A DNA stretch of 64,000 nt from Streptomyces mesophilus (GTDB lineage: Bacteria > Actinomycetota > Actinomycetes > Streptomycetales > Streptomycetaceae): NCBI RefSeq assembly GCF_011044995.1, contig NZ_JAAKZW010000003.1:1-64000 (forward strand), in the 5' to 3' direction. The position numbers and the translations under genes were made by a program. Position 1 is the stretch's first letter; every line of letters starts with the position of its first letter. Below the pieces are notes generated by a model that saw only the letters and a list, made by a program, of their open reading frames with translations, had not been told where the DNA came from and made no database searches. This document shows, in pieces, positions 34,820 through 42,237 of the stretch.

Positions 34820-36165
34820 TGACGCCGCCACCCGCCACCGTCAAGCTCACGGTCGTCAAGGGACGGCTCGATCCGGCCGAGTACGTCTACGACGGCCGCG
34901 CCACCTGCGTCATCGGCCGCGCCGCCGACTGCTCGCCGCAGCTGCCGAACGACGAGCACCATCGCACCGTCTCCCGCCACCATTGCCTCATCGACATCAA
35001 CCCGCCCGACATCCGCATACGTGACTTCGGCAGCCTCAACGGGACCTACGTGAACGGCGAGAAGATCGGCCAACGCCGTGAAGGGCTCACCCCCGCCGAG
35101 GCCGCGGGCGACTCCTACCCCGAACACGATCTGGCCGACGGCGACGAGATCCGTATCGGCGAGACCGTGCTGCGTGTCGGTGTCACGCAAGCGCAGTCCA
35201 CCCGGGTCCTGGGGGCCTGTGCCCGATGCGGCCGCGAGGTGGGCGGCGCCGGCCGGGACGGCGAAGTGCTGTGCGCCGTCTGCCAGTCGGAACCCGCCGC
35301 CGTGCTGAGGCAGCTGCTCGAGCAGGCGAAGGGCGGGCGCGCCGACCTGAAGGCCATCCACGGATACACGGTGCTGCGCGAGCTCGGCCGAGGCGGAATG
35401 GGCGCGGTGTATCTGGCGCGGCACGAGTCGACCGGCGAGCAGGTGGCGCTCAAGGTGATGCTGCCCAAGGTCGCGGCGAACGCCACGGCCCGGGCCCGCT
35501 TCCTGCGCGAGGTGGGGCTGACCCGGGCGCTGCGCCATCCGCATGTGGTGGCGCTGCACGACGCGGGCTTCGCAGGCGGCACCTTCTATCTGACCACCGA
35601 GTACTGCACCGGCGGCAGCCTCGACCACCTCCTGGCCAAACGCGGCGGCCGCCTCCCCGCAGACGCGGCCGTCCCACTGGCCCTCCAGGCCCTGCGCGGA
35701 CTGGAGCACGCTCATGAACAGGGCGTCATCCACCGCGATCTCACGCCGTCCAACATTCTGCTGGACGGCTCCATGACGGCGAAGATCGCGGACTTCGGCA
35801 TCGGCAAGGCCTTCGACCAGGCCGGCCTCAGCGGCCTCACCCGGACCGGTGCCACGGCGGGCAAGCCGATGTTCATGCCACGCCGGCAGGTCGTCAACTT
35901 CCGCAAGGCGCCGCCCGCGGTGGACGTCTGGGCTCTCGCCGCCTGCCTCTACCACGCGCTCACCGGGAAGACACCCCGCGAGTTCCCTCCGGGGAAGGAC
36001 CCCTGGCAGGTCGTCCTGCAGGAGCCGGCCGTACCCATTCGCCGACGCGATCCCGGTGTTCCGGTGCCGCTCGCGGATGTCATCGATCAGGCACTGCGGG
36101 AACGCCCGGAGATCGGCTTCCGGAGTGCGGCGGACTTCCGGATCGCGCTGGAGCAGGCCACGTAA
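34819..36165 (+). CDS. FHA domain - zinc ribbon - Ser/Thr kinase protein
   Basis: A 448-aa three-part signalling protein. Residues 20-120 are an FHA phosphothreonine-binding domain with IGRAADC, SRHHCLID and SLNGTYVNGEKIG. Residues about 134-152 hold a small zinc ribbon, CARCG...CAVC. Residues about 185-448 are a Hanks kinase: LGRGGMGAVY, VALKVM, VIHRDLTPSNILL, KIADFGIGKAF. No membrane segment, so it is cytosolic. Its ATG overlaps the stop of the Clp-type gene by one base, so translation is coupled. The expected wiring is that the FHA domain reads a phosphothreonine made by this kinase or the WD40 kinase, linking both to the ATPase. Confidence 0.93.
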   Translation: MTPPPATVKLTVVKGRLDPAEYVYDGRATCVIGRAADCSPQLPNDEHHRTVSRHHCLIDINPPDIRIRDFGSLNGTYVNGEKIGQRREGLTPAEAAGDSYPEHDLADGDEIRIGETVLRVGVTQAQSTRVLGACARCGREVGGAGRDGEVLCAVCQSEPAAVLRQLLEQAKGGRADLKAIHGYTVLRELGRGGMGAVYLARHESTGEQVALKVMLPKVAANATARARFLREVGLTRALRHPHVVALHDAGFAGGTFYLTTEYCTGGSLDHLLAKRGGRLPADAAVPLALQALRGLEHAHEQGVIHRDLTPSNILLDGSMTAKIADFGIGKAFDQAGLSGLTRTGATAGKPMFMPRRQVVNFRKAPPAVDVWALAACLYHALTGKTPREFPPGKDPWQVVLQEPAVPIRRRDPGVPVPLADVIDQALRERPEIGFRSAADFRIALEQAT

Positions 36166-36210
36166 TCCCCGGAGATCCCCACCCGGAAGCGGCAGCTGCG
36201 CGCACGCTCC

Positions 36211-36594
36211 TCAGAAATACGCATCCACGGCTGCGCTCAACTCATCCGTCCACTCAACGGATGCCGGAGGCTCATACCCCGCAGCCCGCACATGCGCGAC
36301 GAACTCGACCGGGATCACCAGCGGCTGCTGCGTCAGATACTCGATGGAGTCCACGCGCCACAGCCACACTCCGTCCGAATGCAGCGAGGGACCGCCGGGG
36401 ATGTGCCGGTCCTCCTCGAAGAAGTGCGGCTCGGCGGTCATCACGTCGAAGACACCGGGCCCGCGGCGCAGGTAACTCAACACGGCGTCCCGGTCGGGCA
36501 GTTCCTCCGTGGCCACCGAGTCGTAGAACGACGGCAGATGGTCGTGCCGGCCCCCGTACATCTCCCGGTACATCCCCACGGTCTTCAACTCCAC
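36211..36594 (-). CDS. small hypothetical protein
   Basis: A 127-aa protein (VELKTVGMYREMYGGRHDHLPSF..., DGVWLWRVDSIEYL, YEPPASVEWTDELSAAV). I recall many Streptomyces relatives of this MYREM-type protein but no named domain or function. Start GTG 36594 with GGGGGA upstream; GTG 36621 and ATG 36573 are alternatives. It is 37 bases behind the next minus-strand gene and convergent with the FHA-kinase gene. Small acidic proteins of this kind are often immunity or polymorphic-toxin accessories; that is only a suggestion here. Confidence 0.6.
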   Translation of the reverse strand: MELKTVGMYREMYGGRHDHLPSFYDSVATEELPDRDAVLSYLRRGPGVFDVMTAEPHFFEEDRHIPGGPSLHSDGVWLWRVDSIEYLTQQPLVIPVEFVAHVRAAGYEPPASVEWTDELSAAVDAYF

Positions 36595-36631
36595 GGCGCC
36601 GTCCCCCTCTTCCTGATCCACGCTACGCAGG

Positions 36632-37228
36632 CTACGGGTGCGGGTCCGGCCAGGTGTCGGCCAGGGCGCGGTCGTCCGGGAACCGGGGGCCGGGGACCGT
36701 GTCATGGACGGGTCGGCCGTTCAGCCAGCAGATGGTGAAGTGGTCGGATTCGGTGTCCAGCAGGCAGCACACCCCACCGCCGGCGGCGGTCAGGTCGGTG
36801 AACACGGCGCGCATGTTGGGGGAGCGCTCGAACATCCGGCTCATGGAGGAGGTGGCCGCGCAGAAGTTCAGTGAGGCGTATCCCGGGTGGAATTGCGACG
36901 CGAACGTGACCGTCAGGTAGACGTAGCCGACCTGAATGCGGCCGAGCTCGTCGGGTTCGGTGGGGCGGCCGCCACGATCCTCAAGGACGGCGTCGTCGGG
37001 GGCGACCATGATGCTGGTGTCGAGTTGGAGCGTGGCGGCAGTGGAGCAGTCGACCGGATCGCTCTTGAACTGCGAGGTGTAAGGGACCTCGAGTCCGATG
37101 CCGCCGGGCAACGTGAGGGAGAGCGGCGGTACGTGGCGCTCGGGCGGTGCCAGCTCGGTGAGCGTGGTCAGCGCGGTGGCGACGTTCCGCGCGGGCACGA
37201 AGATCTCGTAGCTGTAGTCAAGTCCCAT
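36632..37228 (-). CDS. hypothetical protein
   Basis: A 198-aa protein starting MGLDYSYEIFVPARNVATAL, with a beta-rich body (VGYVYLTVTFASQFHPGYASLNFCAATSSMSRMF) and a C-terminal VCCLLDTESDHFTICWLNG. No family recognised with confidence, although the opening and overall size are common in Streptomyces immunity-type genes. No signal peptide. The purine-rich CGGGGGC near the ATG is a weak ribosome binding site. It forms a two-gene minus-strand unit with the gene at 36211-36594. Confidence 0.55.
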   Translation of the reverse strand: MGLDYSYEIFVPARNVATALTTLTELAPPERHVPPLSLTLPGGIGLEVPYTSQFKSDPVDCSTAATLQLDTSIMVAPDDAVLEDRGGRPTEPDELGRIQVGYVYLTVTFASQFHPGYASLNFCAATSSMSRMFERSPNMRAVFTDLTAAGGGVCCLLDTESDHFTICWLNGRPVHDTVPGPRFPDDRALADTWPDPHP

Positions 37229-37425
37229 GCCGCGCCCCCGAAGCCCCTGCCCTGCCCTTTGGCCGAGCAGCAGCATCGTGGCATGGGCCCTGCCGTATGC
37301 GCGCGGGCATTTTCCCCGTGAGACCTTTCCTCTTGAGGCCTTCATCAGGCTGTGAGGTGTGGGTCAGCGTGGGCGCAAGGGGTGCGGTCACGGGCTTGTC
37401 AGCGCCCGGTGTTAGCGTCGCCGCC

Positions 37426-37959
37426 ATGGCTAATCGTTCGTATCTTTACGCCGCCGACTCGATGCCGAACGAGGCAGAGCTCCCTCAGCGGATTCGCTGC
37501 ATATCCGAGCACAACTGGGACATCCCGCTCGCGCACAAGCTCATGGCGGGGCGCGGAACGACGATCGTCCCGTCCATGATCTGGAACCCACCGATCGGCA
37601 TCGCCGCGGACTACGCCGGCGGGGCTTCCTTGCTCCGCGATCTCCTGCACACTGTCGGCGAGGGCCTGGGGGACGACGCCGAGTTCGCGGACTGCGTCGC
37701 CCGGACCACAGCCCACCTCGACAAGCAGGAGGCGAAGTACTTCGTCCTGGAGACCGGGGAGATCGTCTCGATGACGGGAGACGATCCGGCAGCGAGCGTG
37801 CGGCGTCTGGTGGCCGAGGACATTCCCGACGCCGTCGCCCAGGCCGAGGCAGCGATCGCCGGGGAGAACGACGACTGGCTGGTCTCGATTCGCACCGACT
37901 GGCAGCAGCATTTCGCGTCCTTCTACAGCGACGCGCTCTACTTTTCCTTCCCCACCTGA
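37426..37959 (+). CDS. MANRSYLY-type (DUF7822-like) protein
   Basis: A 177-aa protein opening MANRSYLYAADSMPNEAELP, a start shared by a group of small bacterial proteins I know as DUF7822-like, usually of unknown function and often near toxin-immunity genes. The rest is helical (SLLRDLLHTVGEGLGDDAEF, ASVRRLVAEDIPDAVAQAEAAI). There is no ribosome binding site, and a possible -10 box (TTAGCGT) lies just before the ATG, so the mRNA may be leaderless. It is divergent from the hypothetical gene at 36632. Confidence 0.6.
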   Translation: MANRSYLYAADSMPNEAELPQRIRCISEHNWDIPLAHKLMAGRGTTIVPSMIWNPPIGIAADYAGGASLLRDLLHTVGEGLGDDAEFADCVARTTAHLDKQEAKYFVLETGEIVSMTGDDPAASVRRLVAEDIPDAVAQAEAAIAGENDDWLVSIRTDWQQHFASFYSDALYFSFPT

Positions 37960-37989
37960 GGGGGCGGGGGGAGCGGTGGCGTCGAGCTG

Positions 37990-38145
37990 CTACGCCCTGC
38001 GGGGGCGCTCGAGGCCGAAGTCGTCCTGAAGCCTGTTCAGCTCCTCCTCGGCGGCCGACCGTACGTCGCCGGGGACGTCTCCGAGCTCCTTGACGAGCTC
38101 CTCGTAGATCGGCGCATCGGTGCTGGCGTTCACTGCGGTTTCCAT
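37990..38145 (-). CDS. small helical protein
   Basis: A 51-aa frame, METAVNASTDAPIYEELVKE followed by LGDVPGDVRSAAEEELNRL and a basic end. The amphipathic helices and regular composition suggest a real gene. The start is unclear: ATG 38145 has AAGGA immediately before it, while GTG 38133 has the same AAGGA at a 12-base distance. No family recognised. Confidence 0.5.
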   Translation of the reverse strand: METAVNASTDAPIYEELVKELGDVPGDVRSAAEEELNRLQDDFGLERPRRA

Positions 38146-38483
38146 TCCTTGGTTCACATGCTGGTGGCCGGCGCGCTGGGCGACGGACCCCGGGGAGTCT
38201 ACGGCGGCGTCCGACCTGGGCCGCACCCGGTGTCCGCATCCATGACCGATACCGTCCGCTGGCCGGCAAATGGCGCTGTCGATCATCGGAGCGCAAACGC
38301 TGCACTCATGAAACTCGGAGCGCGATGGATGCTGCCGGATCACGATCCGCGCGCTGCCGGCCGTATCAGCTACCCGCAGAGCGGGATCCGGCCATGGAGT
38401 GCCGGACCGAGCACCGGGTCCGACGGCCCGCGGCTGCGCGGGTCTCGTCAGGATCACGCGAACGGTCACACGATTGAGCCCTC
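38146..38483. other. intergenic region, nothing recognised
   Basis: 338 bases between the small helical protein and the left direct repeat of the recombinase unit. No gene with start signals on either strand. Confidence 0.4.
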
Positions 38484-38499
38484 GTAAATAACATGACCC
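38484..38499 (+). repeat. left 16-bp direct repeat of recombinase unit
   Basis: GTAAATAACATGACCC, identical to 39708-39723. The two copies enclose the recombinase-like gene and little else, so they look like att-type ends or recombinase binding sites. Confidence 0.75.
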
Positions 38500-38560
38500 T
38501 GCCCGCCGCTGTGTGGTTCGGCGGTCGGGGTCAACGGTACCGAAGGGGTGGGTGTGCATC

Positions 38561-39715
38561 GTGAGTGTGCATCGGTACAAGGCAGTGGCTGTGCGGCAGT
38601 TGGCCGAGGTGGTGGAGAGGGTGGCGCCGAAGGACCCTGTGGCCTGGGAGGACCGCAAGCCGATCGCAGGCACGTTGGGGCTGCCGACGAAGGTCTCCCG
38701 AGCTCGGGCCCGGCAGTTGTGGATGGTGGTCGCCATGTGGGACCGCGCCTTGGAGCACAGTGAGTTTCCGGCCCGGGCGCGCCGGTCGGCAGCGGAGCTT
38801 TTCACGGCGCGTGCGCTGCGAAGGTTCTGGGAGCTTGCACAGACGGGGGAGCTGAGAACGCTCGCACCGGAGGCAGGGCGTGATCCGGTACTGCCCCTGG
38901 CGACGCTGCGTATCGTGCGGGATTGTCTGAAGATTCTTGCCCCTCTGGCCGCGCCCGCTCGCCGGGAGGTCTGGCTGCCGTCGGTGCAGCAGCCCGAACT
39001 CAAGACACCGGTACGTACGGAACCCTTGGCCACGCTGTACAGACGGCTGGCAGATCTGGCGGCGAAAGGGCCACTCGAACGAGACGGCATCAGGCTCTCG
39101 TACGAGGACCGGGCACGTCTGCTTGCGATGGTGGCGATCCTCCTCCATGCCGCACCCCGCTCCGGCGAACTCGCGGCGCTTCGGCTCTCCGATCTGGCAC
39201 CCGAGGAGCGGGCCGTGGCGGTGCGCCGCCGGCAGCAGAAGGCATCGCCGAACCGAGCGGAGGAGATCGCCGAGGTGGCCGGTGTTTCACCGTCGACCGT
39301 GCGATCCGTGCTGTGGGGGCAGCACCGTCGGGTCTCCGAGGCCACGTATCGCCGCATCGTCTCGGCCCGGGACGCGCTCGCACCTCTGCCCGAAGTCGAG
39401 TGGTACGCAATGGGGGAGGGGGCGTGGGTGGCCGTGCGGCAGTGGCTCACGGTCCGAAAGGCGTTGATCGAATCCAGTTCTCTGGAGGGGGGCGAGCCCG
39501 GGCTGTGGGTGACCTTGGTGCCCACCAAGGCGGGGCCGCCGGGCATCACCTTGCGGGCTCAGGGCCTGACGCAGGCGTTCGCGCGCGGCATGAGAGCCCT
39601 GAACTGGGTGATGGCCGGACAGCGGGGGTGGGAGCCGATGCCCGTCCGCATGGAGCAGGTCCGCCGCGCGATATCCGTCGAGCCCATGGCCGGCTCCGTA
39701 GGCTCTGGTAAATAA
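38561..39715 (+). CDS. recombinase/integrase-like protein with internal LacI-type HTH
   Basis: A 384-aa protein. The centre shows arm I of tyrosine recombinases, HAAPRSGELAALRLSDLAPEE, then an inserted LacI-like HTH, EEIAEVAGVSPSTVRSVLWG and RRVSEATYRRIVSARDAL. The C-terminus (VRMEQVRRAISVEP) may be a worn H-x-x-R block, and the catalytic Tyr cannot be seen: the frame ends within the right direct repeat. It may therefore be truncated or inactive. Start GTG 38561 follows GAAGGGGTGGG by nine bases. The HTH between recombinase motifs is unusual and could give target selection. Confidence 0.65.
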   Translation: MSVHRYKAVAVRQLAEVVERVAPKDPVAWEDRKPIAGTLGLPTKVSRARARQLWMVVAMWDRALEHSEFPARARRSAAELFTARALRRFWELAQTGELRTLAPEAGRDPVLPLATLRIVRDCLKILAPLAAPARREVWLPSVQQPELKTPVRTEPLATLYRRLADLAAKGPLERDGIRLSYEDRARLLAMVAILLHAAPRSGELAALRLSDLAPEERAVAVRRRQQKASPNRAEEIAEVAGVSPSTVRSVLWGQHRRVSEATYRRIVSARDALAPLPEVEWYAMGEGAWVAVRQWLTVRKALIESSSLEGGEPGLWVTLVPTKAGPPGITLRAQGLTQAFARGMRALNWVMAGQRGWEPMPVRMEQVRRAISVEPMAGSVGSGK

Positions 39716-39723
39716 CATGACCC
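39708..39723 (+). repeat. right 16-bp direct repeat of recombinase unit
   Basis: Second exact copy of GTAAATAACATGACCC; its TAA at 39713-39715 ends the recombinase-like frame (G-K-stop). Confidence 0.75.
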
Positions 39724-39754
39724 GGCGCGCGGTCCGCTCCGCAGACTCGCAGCG

Positions 39755-39880
39755 CCGTCGCTACGCGACGGATCAGCCATCACAGCACCGCTCCGCGGTG
39801 CCCTTTGAGGAGCGCTCCGCGCTCCGGAGCAGGGGAAGGCTCCGCCTTCCGAAAACGAGAACTGGAGCGCTCCGCGCTCC
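39755..39880. repeat. array of five 17-nt hairpins
   Basis: Five perfect 7-bp stems with 3-base loops: 39755-39771 (CCGTCGC-TAC), 39785-39801 (GCACCGC-TCC), 39809-39825 (GGAGCGC-TCC), 39834-39850 (GGAAGGC-TCC) and 39864-39880 (GGAGCGC-TCC again). All close with GC-TNC-GC while the outer bases vary in a compensatory way. The array starts 32 bases after the right direct repeat of the recombinase unit. It looks like a REP-like or recombination-site-like series. Confidence 0.7.
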
Positions 39881-40118
39881 CGCCCGCTCCTTCGTGCTCG
39901 GGCGCTGCTCGCGCCTCCGCGTGTCTCAGCGTGTTCCAGGGGGCGGGGATCGGATCCGTACCGTGGGGAACGACCGGACCGTGGTGTGCGAGACGCCAGT
40001 GGATCAGTGGATCAGTGGACCACGCCCCCGGCCGCACGCTAGTGATGCTCGAGGGACATCGCTCAGGCTGTACGGGCGCGGCGCTACGGCCGGCATGACG
40101 CCCCGGGGGCCATGACTG

Positions 40119-41705
40119 ATGGGTGAAGTCAGAACATCCGAGTCCGGACTGCCCATCGAGCCGCTCTACGGGCCGCAGGACCTTGAAAGCTGGGAGCCGG
40201 CCGAGAAGCTGGGGGAGCCGGGGGCGTATCCGTACACGCGTGGTGTGTATCGGTCGATGTACACCGGCCGTCCCTGGACGATGCGGCAGTACGCGGGGTT
40301 CGGTACGGCCGCGGAGTCCAATGCCCGGTACCGGCAGCTGATCGCCCACGGCACGACCGGTCTGTCGGTGGCCTTCGATCTGCCCACCCAGATGGGCCAC
40401 GACTCGGACGCGGCGATCGCGCACGGTGAGGTCGGCAAGGTGGGGGTCGCCATCGACTCCATCGAGGACATGCGGGTGCTGTTCGACTCCATTCCGCTGG
40501 ACCGGGTGTCGACGTCGATGACGATCAACGCGCCCGCCGCCTTGCTGCTGCTCCTGTACCAACTGGTCGCCGAGGAGCAGGGGGTGGGCGCGGATCAGCT
40601 GACGGGCACGATCCAGAACGACGTGCTGAAGGAGTACATCGCCCGGGGCACCTACATCTTCCCGCCCAAGCCGTCGCTGCGTCTGGTCGCGGACATCTTC
40701 CAGTACTGCCGGGCGGAGATTCCCAAGTGGAACACCATCTCCATCTCCGGCTACCACATGGCGGAGGCCGGGGCCTCGCCCGCGCAGGAGATCGCCTTCA
40801 CGCTCGCCGACGGCATCGAATACGTGCGTACCGCCGTGGCCGCCGGTATGGATGTGGACGACTTCGCGCCTCGGCTTTCGTTCTTCTTCGTGGCGCGCAC
40901 CACCCTCCTGGAGGAGGTGGCGAAGTTCCGTGCCGCGCGCCGGATCTGGGCGCGGGTGATGCGTGAAGAGTTCGGGGCGGTCAACCCGAAGTCGATGATG
41001 CTGCGGTTCCACACGCAGACGGCCGGCGTGCAACTGACCGCCCAGCAGCCCGAGGTGAACCTGGTCCGGGTCGCGGTGCAGGGACTGGCCGCGGTCCTCG
41101 GCGGCACGCAGTCGCTGCACACCAACTCCTTCGACGAGGCCATCGCCCTGCCCACGGACAAGTCGGCCCGTCTGGCCCTGCGCACGCAGCAGGTCCTCGC
41201 CTACGAGACGGACGTCACCGCGACCGTGGATCCCTTCGCCGGCTCCTACGTGGTGGAGAAGATGACCGATGACGTCGAGACGGCAGCCGTCGAACTGATG
41301 GCAAAGATCCAGGACTTGGGCGGTGCCGTCGCCGCCATCGAACGAGGTTTTCAGAAGGACGAGATCGAACGCAACGCCTACCGCATCGCTCTGGAGACCG
41401 ACTCCGGCGAACGCGTCGTCGTCGGGGTCAACCGCTACCAGCTCGATGAAGAAGAGCCCTATGAGCCGCTGCGCGTCGACCCCGCCATCGAAGCCCAGCA
41501 GGCCGAACGCCTCGCCCGACTGCGCGCGCGACGCGACCAGTCCGCCGTCGACGAGGCCCTGACCGCGCTGCAGAAGGCCGCACAGGGGGCGGACAATCTC
41601 CTTTACCCGATGAAGGACGCCCTGCGCGCCCGGGCCACCGTCGGCGAGGTCTGCAATGCGCTGCGCGAGATCTGGGGCACCTACGTCCCCGGCGACACGT
41701 ACTGA
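40119..41705 (+). CDS. coenzyme B12-dependent acyl-CoA mutase, large subunit (methylmalonyl-CoA mutase type)
   Basis: A 528-aa catalytic subunit, a TIM barrel without the fused B12 domain. It isomerises a branched or carboxylated acyl-CoA. Signature: [94 protein letters not shown]. In the substrate pocket the Tyr of RQYAG and the Arg of [10 protein letters not shown] are as in methylmalonyl-CoA mutase; isobutyryl-CoA mutase has Phe and Gln there. So methylmalonyl- or ethylmalonyl-CoA is the likely substrate. The B12-binding subunit follows 48 bases later. It could feed extender units to polyketide genes nearby. Confidence 0.93.
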   Translation: MGEVRTSESGLPIEPLYGPQDLESWEPAEKLGEPGAYPYTRGVYRSMYTGRPWTMRQYAGFGTAAESNARYRQLIAHGTTGLSVAFDLPTQMGHDSDAAIAHGEVGKVGVAIDSIEDMRVLFDSIPLDRVSTSMTINAPAALLLLLYQLVAEEQGVGADQLTGTIQNDVLKEYIARGTYIFPPKPSLRLVADIFQYCRAEIPKWNTISISGYHMAEAGASPAQEIAFTLADGIEYVRTAVAAGMDVDDFAPRLSFFFVARTTLLEEVAKFRAARRIWARVMREEFGAVNPKSMMLRFHTQTAGVQLTAQQPEVNLVRVAVQGLAAVLGGTQSLHTNSFDEAIALPTDKSARLALRTQQVLAYETDVTATVDPFAGSYVVEKMTDDVETAAVELMAKIQDLGGAVAAIERGFQKDEIERNAYRIALETDSGERVVVGVNRYQLDEEEPYEPLRVDPAIEAQQAERLARLRARRDQSAVDEALTALQKAAQGADNLLYPMKDALRARATVGEVCNALREIWGTYVPGDTY

Positions 41706-41753
41706 GCTCGTACTGAGCTCGTCCCGTATCCCGTCAATGCTTCGAGGATTCAG

Positions 41754-42176
41754 ATGCCGACCGAGACCTCTGCCGTTCCGATCCGCGTGGTGGTCGCCAA
41801 GCCGGGCCTGGACGGGCACGACCGTGGCGCCAAAGTCATCGCCCGGGCGCTGCGGGACGCGGGCGTGGAGGTCATCTACACCGGCCTGCACCAGACACCA
41901 CGGCAGATCGTGGACACGGCCATACAGGAGGACGTCGACGCCATCGGTCTTTCCGTGCTGTCGGGCGCGCATATGACACTGTTCGCCGATGTGCTGAGGC
42001 TGCTGGGGGAGGAAGGTGCCGAGGACATCACGGTGTTCGGCGGCGGCATCATTCCCGAGGCCGACATCGACGCACTGCACCGGATGGGGGTGGCCGCTCT
42101 GTTCACCCCCGGCACGCCCACTCATGTGGTGACGGAGTGGGTCCGGGACAGCATGCGGGTCTCGGGCCGTGCGTGA
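41754..42176 (+). CDS. acyl-CoA mutase small subunit, B12-binding
   Basis: A 140-aa cobalamin-binding domain. The D-x-H-x-x-G motif is in [19 protein letters not shown], with the later S-x-L (LSVLSGAH) and G-G ([11 protein letters not shown]) motifs that cradle the cofactor tail. It is the partner of the large subunit just upstream. The 140-aa length equals that of stand-alone small subunits such as IcmB. No chaperone GTPase (MeaB type) gene is adjacent. Confidence 0.95.
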   Translation: MPTETSAVPIRVVVAKPGLDGHDRGAKVIARALRDAGVEVIYTGLHQTPRQIVDTAIQEDVDAIGLSVLSGAHMTLFADVLRLLGEEGAEDITVFGGGIIPEADIDALHRMGVAALFTPGTPTHVVTEWVRDSMRVSGRA

Positions 42177-42186
42177 GCCGCGCGGC

Positions 42187-42223
42187 GGCCGTACCAGGTG
42201 GTGACTTCCTCCCCGGTACGGCC
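42187..42223. terminator. bidirectional terminator
   Basis: GGCCGTACC and GGTACGGCC arms, 9 bp with a 19-base loop, between the convergent mutase small subunit and P450 stop codons. Confidence 0.55.
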
Positions 42224-42237
42224 TGGACCGCCGTCGG

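Larger units (their letters stand above)
38484..39723 (+). mobile_element. putative single-gene mobile unit bounded by 16-bp direct repeats
   Basis: A 1240-bp segment holding one recombinase-like gene. Both ends are the exact sequence GTAAATAACATGACCC in direct orientation; the right copy contains the stop codon of the gene. No terminal inverted repeats or transposase were seen. Direct identical ends and a recombinase inside are the pattern of a site-specifically integrated or duplicated element. Immediately to the right starts an array of five small hairpins. Confidence 0.55.

Noticed and set aside
32453-36165. Type VI secretion locus
   Set aside because: ClpV-like ATPase, FHA and kinase are present, but no sheath, Hcp, VgrG, TssJKLM or baseplate gene is found in the window.
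39781-39980. CRISPR-like repeats
   Set aside because: The repeated units are 17-nt hairpins with changing stems and 8-14 base spacing, not identical repeats with unique 30-base spacers, and no cas genes are present.
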